The notes below the pieces were generated by a model that saw only the letters and a list, made by a program, of their open reading frames with translations, searched no databases and had not been told where the DNA came from. From NCBI GenBank assembly GCA_013180625.2, contig SNVD02002538.1:434001-498000 (forward strand): a stretch of DNA of 64,000 bases, in the 5' to 3' direction. A program made the position numbers and the translations under genes. Source of the stretch: Boswellia sacra (lineage: Eukaryota > Streptophyta > Magnoliopsida > Sapindales > Burseraceae). Shown piece by piece: positions 34,722 through 46,859 of this stretch (position 1 is its first letter; every line of letters starts with the position of its first letter).

Positions 34722-37700
34722 ATGGACCTCGATGACTTCGACGACCTTGAAAGTGAGAAGCCGAAACTTCCTTCGCGAGTGTCCAAATTCTTGCCGAAAT
34801 CCAGCACCAACAAAGCAGTTCCGAAAACCGAACCAGCGCCACCTAGACCTCAACAACAACCGGATGCCTCAATCTTGAAGAAACCGAGAAACGAAGATGA
34901 CTTAAAACCAACAACCACTAATCTTTCACCGAAGACGGAACCGTCGGCTTCCAATGGCGCCGTCAAAACGGAGACGAAACCAATCCCGGAAGTCGAAATG
35001 AATCCGATAAAGGATGAGGCGGTAGATTCAAACAGAACTGAATCAGAATTAGAAGATATGATTGTTCGCGAAATCGATGTGTATTTCACTCCTTCAGTCG
35101 ACGCGGATACTCAGGTTTGGTGTTTGTTTTTTTGTTTGTTTCTGCAATTTTATTTGTTTTTCTTTGAATGTTAAAATCTATAATCAAAATTTATTTTCAG
35201 TTATATCTTATTCAATATCCGTTGAGACCGTGTTGGCGTCCTTACGAATTAGATGAAAGATGCGAAGAGGTGTGTTGATTTGTTACTTCTATTTTCTTAT
35301 ATGTTTCTTTTGAATGGAAGTGGAGATATAAAGCTTGTTTGCGGTTTTTTTTGTTGTTTGTAGGTTCGGGTGAAACCGGAAACTGCAGAGGTTGAAATTG
35401 ACTTGTCCATTGATGTTGATTCGAATAATTGGAACAGTGAGAGAGGTAACAGTGTCAACATGACGAAGCAGGTTTGGTGCTCTCTGAATTTTGGAAACAA
35501 GTTCAATTGACTCATAGCTTGTTTGATAATGTAACTTGATGTCACGTTTTGTGGTTTCTCTCTAGACTTTGAAGTCTTCATGGAAGCCTCCTTGTCTGAC
35601 TGGTTATGCTGTTGGTGTTCTGGATGGAAATAAGGTATATAAAGTACTTTATTATTATCTTGATGTTGTTGTAACTTACAAGTAATGGAACTATCGCTAG
35701 GGTATTCTGTTTTTTAAGGCAGTTGCTAATGCTTGTAAGGACAGTGAGCCCTTCTTTAAAACTAATGGTGCTAACTTTATCATTAATGTGTTTCTGGTGA
35801 AATAACATTTTTTTGGGCTAAAAGTGGCCGTCTTTTTTTTTTTTTTTTTGTGGATCATGATTCATGGGGTGAAGTTTTGTATCAGAATTATGTACTTGCA
35901 TTTACAAAATCCTTAAGAGAATTTAGTCTTTCTTGAGAAGAGATTTGAAGGCTCTCTGCTGGATAGTTTTTTTCGTACTGATTGTTTGATGAGATGATAT
36001 CTTATTAGTTTGTCAAAGTTGATTGGATGAATTGGTGCTTACTAGAACAGATAAGGTCTTGAAAGGCATACCAATGGTTGACATGATGTTCACGTTCACT
36101 TGTGGATATGTTCAACTTGTCTATGGAGTGTGTGTGTGTGTGTGTGTATATATATATGTATGTATATATTACAGATTTTTCCACTTAAAATGTTTGGTTC
36201 CTGACATGTTGTACTAGTTTCTTAAGGACCGGTATGAGAACTAAAATTAGGATATCTTTCATGAAGTTCAGCAATTCTGCTGCTTAATATTGGTCTCTCT
36301 TTGCCCTTCGTTTTTAATCATGTATATTTCTAAGTAACATGTTAATATTTTAAGATACTCTTCTGATTTTGATCTTGCAGTTACACTTGAATCCTATTCA
36401 TGCAGTTGTGCAGCTCCGTCCATCGATGGAACATTTGAGATCTGGTGGCTCAAAAAGGAAAAATAATGTAACAGACAGTGTAGAAGTTGCTGTTAAATTG
36501 GAAGATTCTAATGAAGACAAATCTGTTGGTCCATCAAAGAAACAGGTTTTTTTTTTTTTTGTCCTTTTTTCTTATAAATGCTGCGGATGTGTTGCAGTCT
36601 TGAAAAGAATCATTTGAGTGAAGGGATCTCACTTTATCATTGTTGAATCATCTTAAATATTTTCGTTGAAGAAACTAGAAGGATTTATGAAAAGCATCAT
36701 GCCATATTTTTTTGTGATGTTCTATAAAAAGGAGATTGGGTGGGATGGGCATATGTTATTTGTATTACCTTAATTAAAATTCTAGCACGTATTCATTGAC
36801 TCGAAACAACCTATCATACTAGTGTGTAGGAAAGAAAATAAAGACATGTTCTGAGATTTTACGTAGATGGGTATTGAAGTATAAGAATTCACTAAAAGAA
36901 GCCATTGGCTAATCTTCCCAAAGCTAGTTCCATTAAAATAGCTTGGGAGGATGATCTGTGAATAGTCCAGGGGTGAATGTATATAGTGGCCAGGGGTGCC
37001 CATGGCCCCTGCAAAATTATAAAAGAAGATTAAGTTTTGGTTCAAACTTTATATTTTACCCTAATGGTCCTCCCTATTTCTTATTTTTTTCAATTTGGCC
37101 CCTCCAAAGTATAAAATTTGGATCCGCCCCTGGAATAGTCCTAATATTGAAGGATTTTATTGGTGGCCTCTGGCAGTAAAAAGGATATCACTGCTTGCTG
37201 TGATATTGCTCTCCATAGAGCTAGAATGGCTGCCTTCATGTAGTGAAGTACACTTTGTTAAGATAAGTTATAGTTGAATAGTGATGCTTTGATTTTGTCA
37301 GCTCCAATATCTGCTTCTGTTATTTCTTATCCGTTTTTATATTATAACGCTTGAGATCCAAGTATTATTTGTTTGTGCTGTGCAGAACAAGAGGATGGAT
37401 GTTGCTGTTGCACAAAAATCAAATGACAAAGAGGTATTCGGATTAGCCATAGACTTTTTTTTTTTTGAGAACTAAATTGTGTTAACTCGCATACTGGGGT
37501 TCACTAGAGCCATTATTTAAACGTTTTATATTGTTTTTCCTTTTCATTCCAGTGTTGGGTTGCACTGAAGTACCATGGCCTCAGGAGTGATTTCTCAGCT
37601 AGATATCTGCAGAAAATGTTGGCCCAAGAGAATTCTCTTTTACACTTTACAATGAACCCGTATGTATTTTGTGAATCTTTGGCCAAATTTTCTGCTAGTT

Positions 37701-40700
37701 GTTTGAAATTATTTTCTTTTGAATCATTCCGGAGCTAAATATGTAATTATGACATTTTTATTTTTATTTGAAGGTATGACTATGTTACCTCCCTATGTCC
37801 TGGAGTCAGTGTCAATAACATCAAATCCAAAGGCCATTCAAGAAGGTTTATTCAACTCTTCAATTCTTGTAATTCTTTAATAACTGTTTCCATTGGGATG
37901 ATGATAGTATCGCTATTATGCACCATACCCTGTTTGCATTTTGGTTTGTTTTGGTCACGTAGCTATTAAGCATTAATATTATTGTGTTTGTATATATAAA
38001 CACATTTGCACGTGTATTACATGCGTATGTGCATAACATATGTATGTGGATGCATGGGATTATCCATCCATGTGTGATTTTGTGATACTGCTTAAATGAG
38101 AGAATGAAAAGTGACATAATATTGGGTTATGTACACTTGTGGAGAGGAAGGCGGCAATTCTAAGAAAATGAAAAAAAAAAAAATATTGATATAAAAATAT
38201 TGTAGAAAATAAAATAGATTATGAGCTTGTTTTATGGCTGTGCTGCTTTGGTTGTGGTTCTCTGACTATTATTAGTTTACATATGAAAAAAAAAAAAAGA
38301 ATATTGTCAAATAGTATTATATTTCTATATCTTATGTTTTGCATATGAAGTTTATCTTAACACTTTTTCATTAGAATCTGATATGTCAATATCATTAGTG
38401 GGATTTATGCTCTGCATGTTGAATGGCCCGGTGAATAGTGATAATATTTGCATTGATCTTCACAGTATTTGACTTTAGAAATTATTGTTATTTAGTTTCT
38501 TTGTCTGTTCTATTCAACAACAGCTCCATATTTATAGTTGATTTTGGCTTTCATATTTTGTTAGTTCACCTACCTGATTATTATGTTAAATATTTAATAT
38601 GCCAATGGATATTATTTCAGGTTTTTGCTTTCTATGCCGCTGGAAGAACGTCTTTGCAAGCTGCTTTGTGAGGTTTGTTGCAACTTCGGACAACGATTAT
38701 GAAACTTCTGGCTATTTCTCAAGTTGCTGCCAGATTGAGATCTTGAATAAACTATAGATTGGTTCTTTGCAGAACGTTTGCTATGATATACGTTTCTGTT
38801 TATCACTTGTTTGTGGATGTGTTTTTTTAAAATGCCAGTATATGCAGCGCCATGTTCCTTTTGTTTGTTTTTTATATTTTTTAAAATCTTGAGGTTTCCT
38901 ATTTTTTTATATGAAATTTCTTTTGTGTCCTTGTCACATTATGGAATCATGGAAATTGGACAAATAGGTAGAGTTTGTACTGTATCAGAGTATTAAATCG
39001 TTGATGAGAAACTTGTGAACTTAATTATATAAGAGGGGTTTACAAAATTTTCAGTATTAAAATTTCAATTTATGGTGTTTGATAGTAGTTAATGGATTTT
39101 TTGCATGTGAGGAGTGAATTGTGATTTCTATGGTTATTGTACATTATTGTGTATGTGTTAGTGTAAACAGAAGGTAATTTTTTTAATGTTTCTACGTATT
39201 TTTACGATTATTACAATGCATAATGAGAAATTCAAAGTAACTTTGTGGCTTTGTTGATAGTGACTTTCTTTCTCCCACCATTTCTTTTTTCTTTTTTAAT
39301 TTTATTTTTTATACAACTTAAATTGAATTGTTCATATTATTATTTGCAGCTGCTTTTTGCATTCTTATTCTCTGCCCTGTCCTAGTCAACTACTTAATGC
39401 TTCTTCAAGTTTTCAGAGTTTTTATCATTTATTCTCAAAACATTCTTCAAGTTTCCACCATAAAAATGAATCTTTTAAATTCCTTCATTTTCAGAACAAT
39501 TCAATTGGCTTGTTCGGTTCTTGTGGAACATATTTTGTAGATTTGTGTCAAGCATTAAAGTTTGTATTACTTGAAATGCTATCATGTTGCATGTCCTTTC
39601 CCTGGTCTGGTTATAGTTAGTTGCCTTCTTGTGGAAGCTTTTTATTTTATTTTTTATATTCTTTTCCCATATTTATTCATGTGAAGGGTTACAGAATGGG
39701 GAAGACCTGAGGCCAATTGTGTATTCCTTGCCAACTAGGGTCGAATTTTAAACTGCTCTTATTGTAATGTATTTCTTAATCTTCTATATCTCTTTTTTTT
39801 TGGCTCTGGGGACAATCATATACTTGTATCACTCTCCAAAGTTGCTACATGAACACTAGATATGCCATGGGGCATACAAGCGCCTCACACCTTCTAAGTG
39901 CTCAACTGATCTTTAGAGGGTTGAATGTTGTGTGTATCACTAATGCCTTATTTCCCTAAAGAACTAATATAATGCTAATATTTGTTTTGGCTTATGATTT
40001 GGTTGTTTTTTCTTGACTTAAATCTTTTGTTTTTAATAAATTTTAGTGTACCTTTTGAGAAACTTTTTTTTTTTTTTTTTTTTTTCAGATCTTCCTTGTC
40101 TGACCAACAGTTTGATTTGTTCTCTTGTTCTTGTTCTTTTCCTTTTTTTAATCTGAAACTCAACCATTTTTTTTTTAATTTTATTTTTTGATAGGGACCA
40201 CCCATTCATCGATTCAGTGCACTAAAGCACTTTGCTCCTGATGACTCTATTGAAGATGTTTTAGTAGTCCTTCAAAAGCATGCTCTATTTGTGCAAGGAC
40301 TCTGGGCTCCAAGAAGTGGATTGCTATTTGAAGACAAACAAACATGTTTGGCTAGAGATTATGTTCTTCTTCAATTTAACAAGAGTTTGGTGGTCAAGTC
40401 TGTACAATTTTTGATTAATACAAAGCTTAATGATCATATAAAACGCTTTGTGAAGGTATTTGCTACTGAAAGACCTTCCTTCAAGGATTGGAAGTTTAAA
40501 AATGATAGAGATGTGTCATTTGTAAAAGATTATCCAGATGTTGTTAAGAAGCAAGAACAGGTTTGGGTGACTGTAGAAAAGCAGATAACTGATATTATAA
40601 ATAGAGTGAGAAAAGTTGTTCCTACTAAAGATGACGTGCCTGGAAAATCTGGCACAATTAATAAGCCTCTAAAATCTAATAAAGGTGCAAGTGGAGTACC

Positions 40701-43700
40701 TACTGGGAAGAGGCCCATGTCAAATGAAATTCGAGAAGCTTTACCAAAGGCATTACATAAAATTTTCCGGAGCAACAAGGTTTGTAGGTATGGTGTCTTA
40801 AGCTTTCTTTTTAGAGTGGAAATACTCGAAACTGTGGTTCTGAGTGTTGATTACTTGATGTCTAATTGTTGATTATTTGATTAACGTGCTGAAATTGTCC
40901 ACTGTTCTATCCACTATTCTATGTATTTCTATTATGGGGAATGTTACATGACAACAGCTTTTTATTACAAATTCTTACAATTAGAGTTGGATTATAATTA
41001 TAGCACCTTGAAAATTACATATGCTAGAAATAATCCTAGCCGTCTTAAGGCTTTGATCTAATGCTTATAATAATGTAAGAATTGTGTGTAAGAAGTCTGC
41101 AACCATTTTCCTAATCCCTCTAGTATTATTTCATTTGATGTTTTTCGAAGTTTTCAAATATTATGTTTAGTTAGTGACTTATTTTGAATGGTTGATGTGT
41201 TATTCTAACGAAAACTTTCCCAAAAGGAAATTCCTTTCTGGTTTACCTGGTTTTTAATGTAGTATAATGGTCTAGTGAATTTTAGGAGCTGTTTTTGGTT
41301 GTTGCTTTTTCAATTTTTTCAGTCACTATGACGTATACCTTCCTTCTGCCGGAAGCAGGAGAGGCATGGGAGGGCAAAGGTTAAGTGGTGTAGGTATGTA
41401 TAGCTGTTTTGGTTGCGGTTAGATGGTATTTTGCAGCATAGTAATGGTGGCAGACACATATTGGTTGATTGGTTGTAGGGATGATAATCTAATTGATAAT
41501 CTTAAGGAATGATCAAATTAATTTTAGGTGGAAGCATTGGAATCAAACCCTGTTTCTAAACAACTATACAGAAATTATGGCCTTAGATTGAAGCAAAGGA
41601 TTCATTTGACCAACTCAACTAGGTATGAATTTTGGCCTGATTGAGTTGGGTTGAGTTTTAAAGTAGTTTCAAGGTAAATACATATTTTTGTTGGAATAAT
41701 CTGTGAAACTGACTTAGGCTGCATAATTTTCAGTTTAGTTATATTGGACAAGGTTTCACTTTTTTTGGCAGAATTCAGTGAAAATTCTGATAGAGAGTTT
41801 TCCTTCAGTTAATTCTTTGTAGTTAAGCACCCCAATGAATCCTACATGATATCGATATAACGAGATTGCTAGTGGAGCTTTCTGTTTTCTTCTGTTTTTG
41901 GTTTTTGTTTTTGTTTTATGACAATCTATCCCGGTTGAAGATACTATCCTATACGATCAAAAGTTAGTATGGACTCATGAATTATGTTTATTACTATCAA
42001 TGAAATTTCCCTTCGGAATTTTATTCAATTTTAGAATGATGTGGCTTTTTTTTGGCAGCATTCAGTTGATTTGTGAAGGTCTGCGGGATATGGCTGTTGC
42101 TCAAAATGCTCTTCCGAAGGCAGATGCTAGAATGGCTTTACTTGCAGCAGAAGGTATTGATACTGCAGATTTCGAGGAAGTCATAAATCAAGTAGCGATA
42201 AACATTCATGGCTTCTACGTTTCGAAGTCATCACAAGAGCATCCAGAATATGATCAACTGAGGTTATATCTGAAATCTATCTTAAATAATAATGTTTGAT
42301 TGCCTAAAGCAAATGGTTTGAATGCTTCATTTTTGCTTGAGGATATATAGATGAAGCACCGATCAGTATTTGTAATATTTATGCTTTAATGTATTGAGGT
42401 ATCGGTAATCTAAAAGATTTAAGCTAAAAGGAAAGGCCTGATTGTACTATTTCAATTATTTCATGTATCATAACATGTGTGTCGGAATTTGATTATTGGA
42501 CTGTGACATGGATCCTAACATGCATGAGCATAAACATGGATCCAAATGCATACAAAGACCACTACTTTTGTATTTGAATAGAAGACTTCTTGACTTTTAT
42601 ATTGCATTAAGTGACCATCTCTAATAGTTTCTTAAGAGAAACATCCTTGGAGTATCTTGAATACCATGCATCTAGCTTTTGATCCTTCTTCTCTTCAACA
42701 AAATTTTCTTATACCTTGCAGGAAACTTGTGATCGATCTTCTAATTGTAAGAGGCCCTAATGCAAAGCTTAAGAAGGCTGAAATTGAGGAAGTTGGCAAA
42801 CGCGCTTTTGACAAGAAAGACATACCTTGGAATGATTTTAAGAAGGTCAGTAATACGGGGGTATGCTGTCAAATAGACAAATACTTCTGCAACTTGTTAG
42901 TTGGTGCGTCATTAACTTAAGAAATGGGAATATTTCACTGGTAACCCTGAGGTTTGCCCTAAGTACACAAAGAAACCCCATCTTTGAGAAATAGATTCAA
43001 ATGTGTTAGGTTCCAAGTCACACACGTCACAGTTAACAAGCTTAGAGCAGAAAAAGAGAAAAGTAGCTAGATTAATTGCATCTTGAGTAGACAGAATTTC
43101 TGGAAATCAGCTTTCAGTATTCCAGAAAAAAATAGAGAAGAAACAATAGAGTGGGCAGCAGACTTTCGAGAGGTCTGCCAGCTCTCTCCAAAACCAAATC
43201 TAACTGAATTCCCCCCTCCCTCTCTCCTTCCTCTTTCCCTTAATAGTCTCTAACTAATTTTTCCTTCCTTTCCAGCTCAGCAGCCTTTCCAGCTCAGCAA
43301 CCAAAATAACTAACTCCCAGACCCCTAAACCTTATTCCCAGCATAACAAACTTAACAACAAAAGGAAGCAAAAGGAAAAAGAAAACAAACAAACAGGCGC
43401 CTCATTCTTAATTCACTTCCTGCGTCTAGAATAAGTGAACCTAATCGGAGGTCTAGCCATGAACCTATCAAAATGATCCTGGCATTATCTTCCCTCTGTT
43501 AACTTGGATGGTCAACAATGAAATGACTTTAATGCCTTTTGACGGTTTGAAAATTTTTCTGAAAATTAGTAAGTGGAGGCAATTCGAACCTGTACAATTC
43601 ACATGTACATTTTCACCACTGCCACCACGCCAACTCCTTGCATCTGACATATCTAACATACACAAATTTCATTATTTATTATAATATTGATTTCAGGGGA

Positions 43701-44984
43701 GAAAAAATGTCTCATACCTTCTGTCTTCCATTATTATGCCTTCTTCCTTCTCAACTCCCTATATACCGCTAATTACAATCCTCAACTACCAAAAAAAACC
43801 CTAATTTTCTTACCCACCAAAACCTTTCGCCCGGCACACCACCTCTGTTTGGCCTCCACAACCAGCTGCCTCACCAGCATCTGCACGCCACAGTCAGCCG
43901 CATCTTGCCACAATTTGTGCACTACAGCAGGTTAGATCTCAATGCCGTTCACACACCACAGCCATTGGATGACCCCCGCATTTCTCCTTCTCTAGTGGCG
44001 CCACCATCAATCTTCTATCCTTCCATTTCTCCCTTTGTTTTTTTTTAGCCACATCAACTTTCATGGTTTTGGCTTGACTCATCTTCCTTGATTTTAAAGT
44101 CGCTTGGGTTTTGCTGTGTTGCGATATGTTTGCTTAGGTGTGCTTGTGTTGGCTTGGTTCTTTGGTTGGGTTTGTGGTGGAGGTTGGCTAGGTTTTTGGC
44201 TGTGTTTGTGATGCAGGTTAGCTAGGTTTTTGGCTGTGTTTGCGATGGAGGGTGGTTGTATTCTTGGCTGGGTTTGTAATGGATGTTTGGGTTTGCAATT
44301 TAATTTTTTATTTCAATATATTTGAAATGATTTTGATTTTGGTTGGTGGATTTTGAAATCGGTTTCGGTTTTGTTATTTGGTTTTGTTTGGGATATGATG
44401 TTGTTGGATGGTGGCACAAATCTAAGTTATTTGGGTGGCGATTGGCTAGGTTGTTTAGGTGGTGATCATGGTGATGTGTGTTGTAGCTGGGAGGGTGATT
44501 GGTGCTGTTGGTAATCGCTGTTGCAGATTAATGGAGGAAGAAGAAAAAGAGACAAAGTTAACTTCCACGTGTCCTTACTCTTAACTCATATTTTTCGTTC
44601 ATTTTTTTCGAAATCAAATATGCCAGTAAGTTTACAATTGTTCCCCACTTTTCACTTACAAAAAAAAAAAGAGGTGACAGGAGGGTCATTTGAAGCTAGT
44701 TCTCAAATGTAAATGTCATTTATATATTTAGGGCAAACCTTAGGGTCATGGGTGAAATATTTTCTTAAGAAATTTTGTTATTTTGGAAATCATATGATTA
44801 GTTTGATGTATGAGGTTTAGAGTTGTGAGAGGATGTTTGCTAAGATTAGATTGCTTCATTTTCATTCTGTAAAGTAAAAGGCCCTTGCTAGTTGTCTTAA
44901 CTGCAGCTATATGCTTTTGTGCAGGCCATGAGTGATATTTGCGAAGCCAATGGTGGTGCATGGGTCTTGAAAAAGCCAAAGTGA
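34722..44984 (+). CDS. NRPC5: RNA polymerase III subunit RPC5 (POLR3E-like)
   Basis: Thirteen exons, all in frame: 34722-35114, 35201-35269, 35364-35471, 35566-35634, 36381-36545, 37386-37433, 37553-37659, 37774-37845, 38621-38672, 40195-40787, 42059-42262, 42722-42845 and 44925-44984, giving 687 residues. The RPC5/Sin signature includes REIDVYFTP, LYLIQYPLRPCWRPYELDER, the Lys/Glu-rich VRVKPETAEVEIDLSID and LTGYAVGVLDGNKLHLNPIH, then GPPIHRFSALKHFAP and a C-terminus with PKADARMALLAAEGID. RPC5 pairs with RPC4 in a TFIIF-like subcomplex of Pol III, in the nucleus, serving tRNA and 5S transcription. Exon 10 could end at 40779 or 40787; only 40787 (GTATGG donor) keeps frame into exon 11. The last intron is 2.1 kb because a Mutator-like element sits in it, and intron 5 holds a small hAT-like element. 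Confidence 0.92.
36127..36170. repeat. TG / TA microsatellite in RPC5 intron 4
   Basis: GTGTGTGTGTGTGTGTGTG passes into TATATATATGTATGTATAT. A simple-sequence repeat. Confidence 0.8.
36968..37132. mobile_element. hAT-like miniature element, 165 bp, in RPC5 intron 5
   Basis: A perfect 8-bp target duplication GAATAGTC flanks it (36960-36967 and 37133-37140). Ends CAGGGGTGAAT and ATCCGCCCCTG are inverted repeats. It carries GGCCCCTGCA and TTGGCCCCTCC near the ends. It lies wholly inside the intron between exons 36381-36545 and 37386-37433. Confidence 0.85.
42926..44763. mobile_element. Mutator-like non-autonomous element, 1838 bp, in RPC5 intron 12
   Basis: A perfect 10-bp target duplication CTTAAGAAAT flanks it (42916-42925 and 44764-44773), the length Mutator transposases make. 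The ends are inverted repeats of about 35 bases sharing AATATTTCAC and AGGTTTGCCCTAA. The interior has a tRNA-like SINE head (minus strand, 43565-43645), a GC-richer middle at 43740-44030, and repeated GGTTGGCTAGGTTTTTGGCT / GGTTAGCTAGGTTTTTGGCT near 44185-44240. No transposase frame was seen. It makes up most of the 2079-bp last intron. Confidence 0.85.
43565..43645 (-). repeat. Possible tRNA-derived SINE head inside the Mutator-like element
   Basis: On the minus strand TTGGCGTGGTGG (an A-box-like word, 43622-43633) is followed 31 bases later by GGTTCGAATTGC (B-box-like, 43579-43590), the internal Pol III promoter spacing of tRNA-derived SINEs. It does not fold as an obvious complete tRNA. 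Confidence 0.4.
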
Positions 44985-45534
44985 TCTGTGGGACTGTTCA
45001 TTTGGATTGTTAATGGAAAGTGGTTTGAAGGTATGAAGAAAGCCAAAGAGTTTCCTGTCTGCAATGAAGTATGTGGGATTATGTCAGGAAAATGCATGCA
45101 AAATTTCAACATTCTTTTGCCAAACCCGTAAGACGCAGACACATTCCTCCGCCAAGCCACTTTCTTATTGTAGCATGAATAATATGAGGACATGGCTTTG
45201 ATGCAGTATCCTACTTGAGATGCCCGTCATGGATGAAATAGTCAACTTAGGACTTGACTGATAGTGTCGACAAGCTACTGTTTTCAAATGTGAAAAAGAT
45301 ACTGCTATCAATTTTATTCTGTTTAACTTTGCATAGTGATAGTGGAATAGCATGATGCAATTCATTCATTTTGTAAGTGCCAACTGCCTGTTGTGTCTGT
45401 TAGTGTCGAGGCCTCTTTTTATTCTTATGCAAAGCCCTCGTCTTCTAGTTTCAGGGTTAGCATTTGTTGTTTCTTTGACCATTTATAACCTTGTGATATA
45501 GGTCTCTGATTTTAACGAGGGTTTAAAACTCTTA
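44985..45534. other. RPC5 3' UTR and spacer
   Basis: Likely 3' UTR immediately after the RPC5 stop, then spacer. No other gene. Confidence 0.4.
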
Positions 45535-46280
45535 GGTCATGTTTGACACGCAACATTGTATAATATTATTTTTAATAATTGCATTGCATTGTATTGTATT
45601 GTATTAATTAATGTTATGCATAATATAGTGGATGTTTGGTAAAATATTACGCTGTACTATTTTTTATACTATACTATATTATATTTATGTTTGAAGTATT
45701 TTTAAATTGTATTATATTATCTTTCATTTCAAAAATTAACAACATATTATTAAATAAATTAAATATTATTTTTATACCAAATTAAATAAATTAAATACTA
45801 AATAAAATAATTATAACTTACAATTATAAAAATATATAATCTTCCTCATATTTAATTAAATTCATATTGTCTTAATTAATATAAAAAAATTATATTATAA
45901 AAATAGTTTTCTTGTCTCACAAAGTACAGTCTATAACAAAAAAAAAAAAAGACTTGTTCCATTTCTATTAAATTCATATTGTCCTGATTAGATCAAAATA
46001 AAAAATATAATTTTTTTTATTTTACACAAAATTATTATTGTATATAAGGGTTTTGTTCTATTTTAAAATTAAAGAGGAAATATATAATGATTTATTAATT
46101 TAATGTAGTGCAGAGTAATGTGGTGGTTTTTCTTTGCATTAGACAATGTAATACATGTTACATTAAATTATGCAGTGTATTATTTAGTACAATGTAAAGT
46201 TTGTTCCAAACATAAGTATTGTATAAATTAATACAGTGTAGAGTTTTTATACAGTACAATATTAACTGTCAAACATGTCA
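45535..46280. mobile_element. PIF/Harbinger-like miniature element, 746 bp
   Basis: The left end GGTCATGTTTGACA pairs with the right end, which reads TGACATGTTTGACA on the minus strand (12 of 14 bases). A TTA duplication stands on each side (45532-45534 and 46281-46283), the three-base target of PIF/Harbinger elements. The interior is AT-rich with repeated TACAATGTAAAG / ACAATGTAATAC words and has no open frame. Confidence 0.7.
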
Positions 46281-46324
46281 TTAGACTGATTTTTTATGAA
46301 TCAAAATCTTGTTTTCTGTGTTGC

Positions 46325-46435
46325 ATATTTTTTAATATAATTTATATTCAATATCAATCACATATTTTTTTTAATTTAAAATAATTTAAAATCAATCATA
46401 TATTTTTTAATTTAATTAAAAATAAAAATATTAGA
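46325..46435. repeat. Dispersed AT-rich repeat, copy B
   Basis: Same order of words as 34255-34360 (ATATCAATCACATATTTTTT, AAATCAATCATATATTTTTT, AATTTAATTAAAAATAAAAA). Same orientation, about 12 kb away. Confidence 0.6.
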
Positions 46436-46482
46436 TTTATTAAAAAACATACCTTTATATATTTTGTCAATTTTTCAGTGTT

Positions 46483-46761
46483 TTGGTAATCGAGGTACGC
46501 GCTTGGGACTTTAAAGTTGTCTGTTCTCGACCAACCGCCTTCAATTTGTCAGTTGAAATAAGAGACTATGAGTTCGAGCTCAGCCCACCGTTGGGCAGCT
46601 GTTCTTATATATCAAATTTACCCAAATTTTTTGGTAATTTCAAACTTGTAAAGCCACTCGAGTATGTGAATTTTGGCGGCAGTGAAGGTGACGTGTTTTC
46701 ACGCATAAAAATTCAAAATTGCTACGACGGTAGCCGACTCGGGAGCTTCTTCGGAAACTAG
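46483..46761 (+). other. Orphan reading frame, probably not a gene
   Basis: A 92-codon frame stands out because its DNA is GC-richer than the AT-rich repeats on both sides. I do not recognise the protein. Its end, NCYDGSRLGSFFGN, faintly recalls a CUB-domain end, but plants lack clear CUB proteins and the first half does not fit. The stretch also contains GAGTTCGAGCTC (46569-46580), a B-box-like word common in SINEs, so it may be repeat-derived. There is no neighbouring exon and no signal sequence. Confidence 0.15.
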
Positions 46762-46859
46762 TTATGACTGTGTCGTCTTGTTGACCATGTCTTCAAATGT
46801 GGGACATTTTGTCATCCCCATTGTATGACAAGATTGGTAAAAATTCCAATTCGATTACA

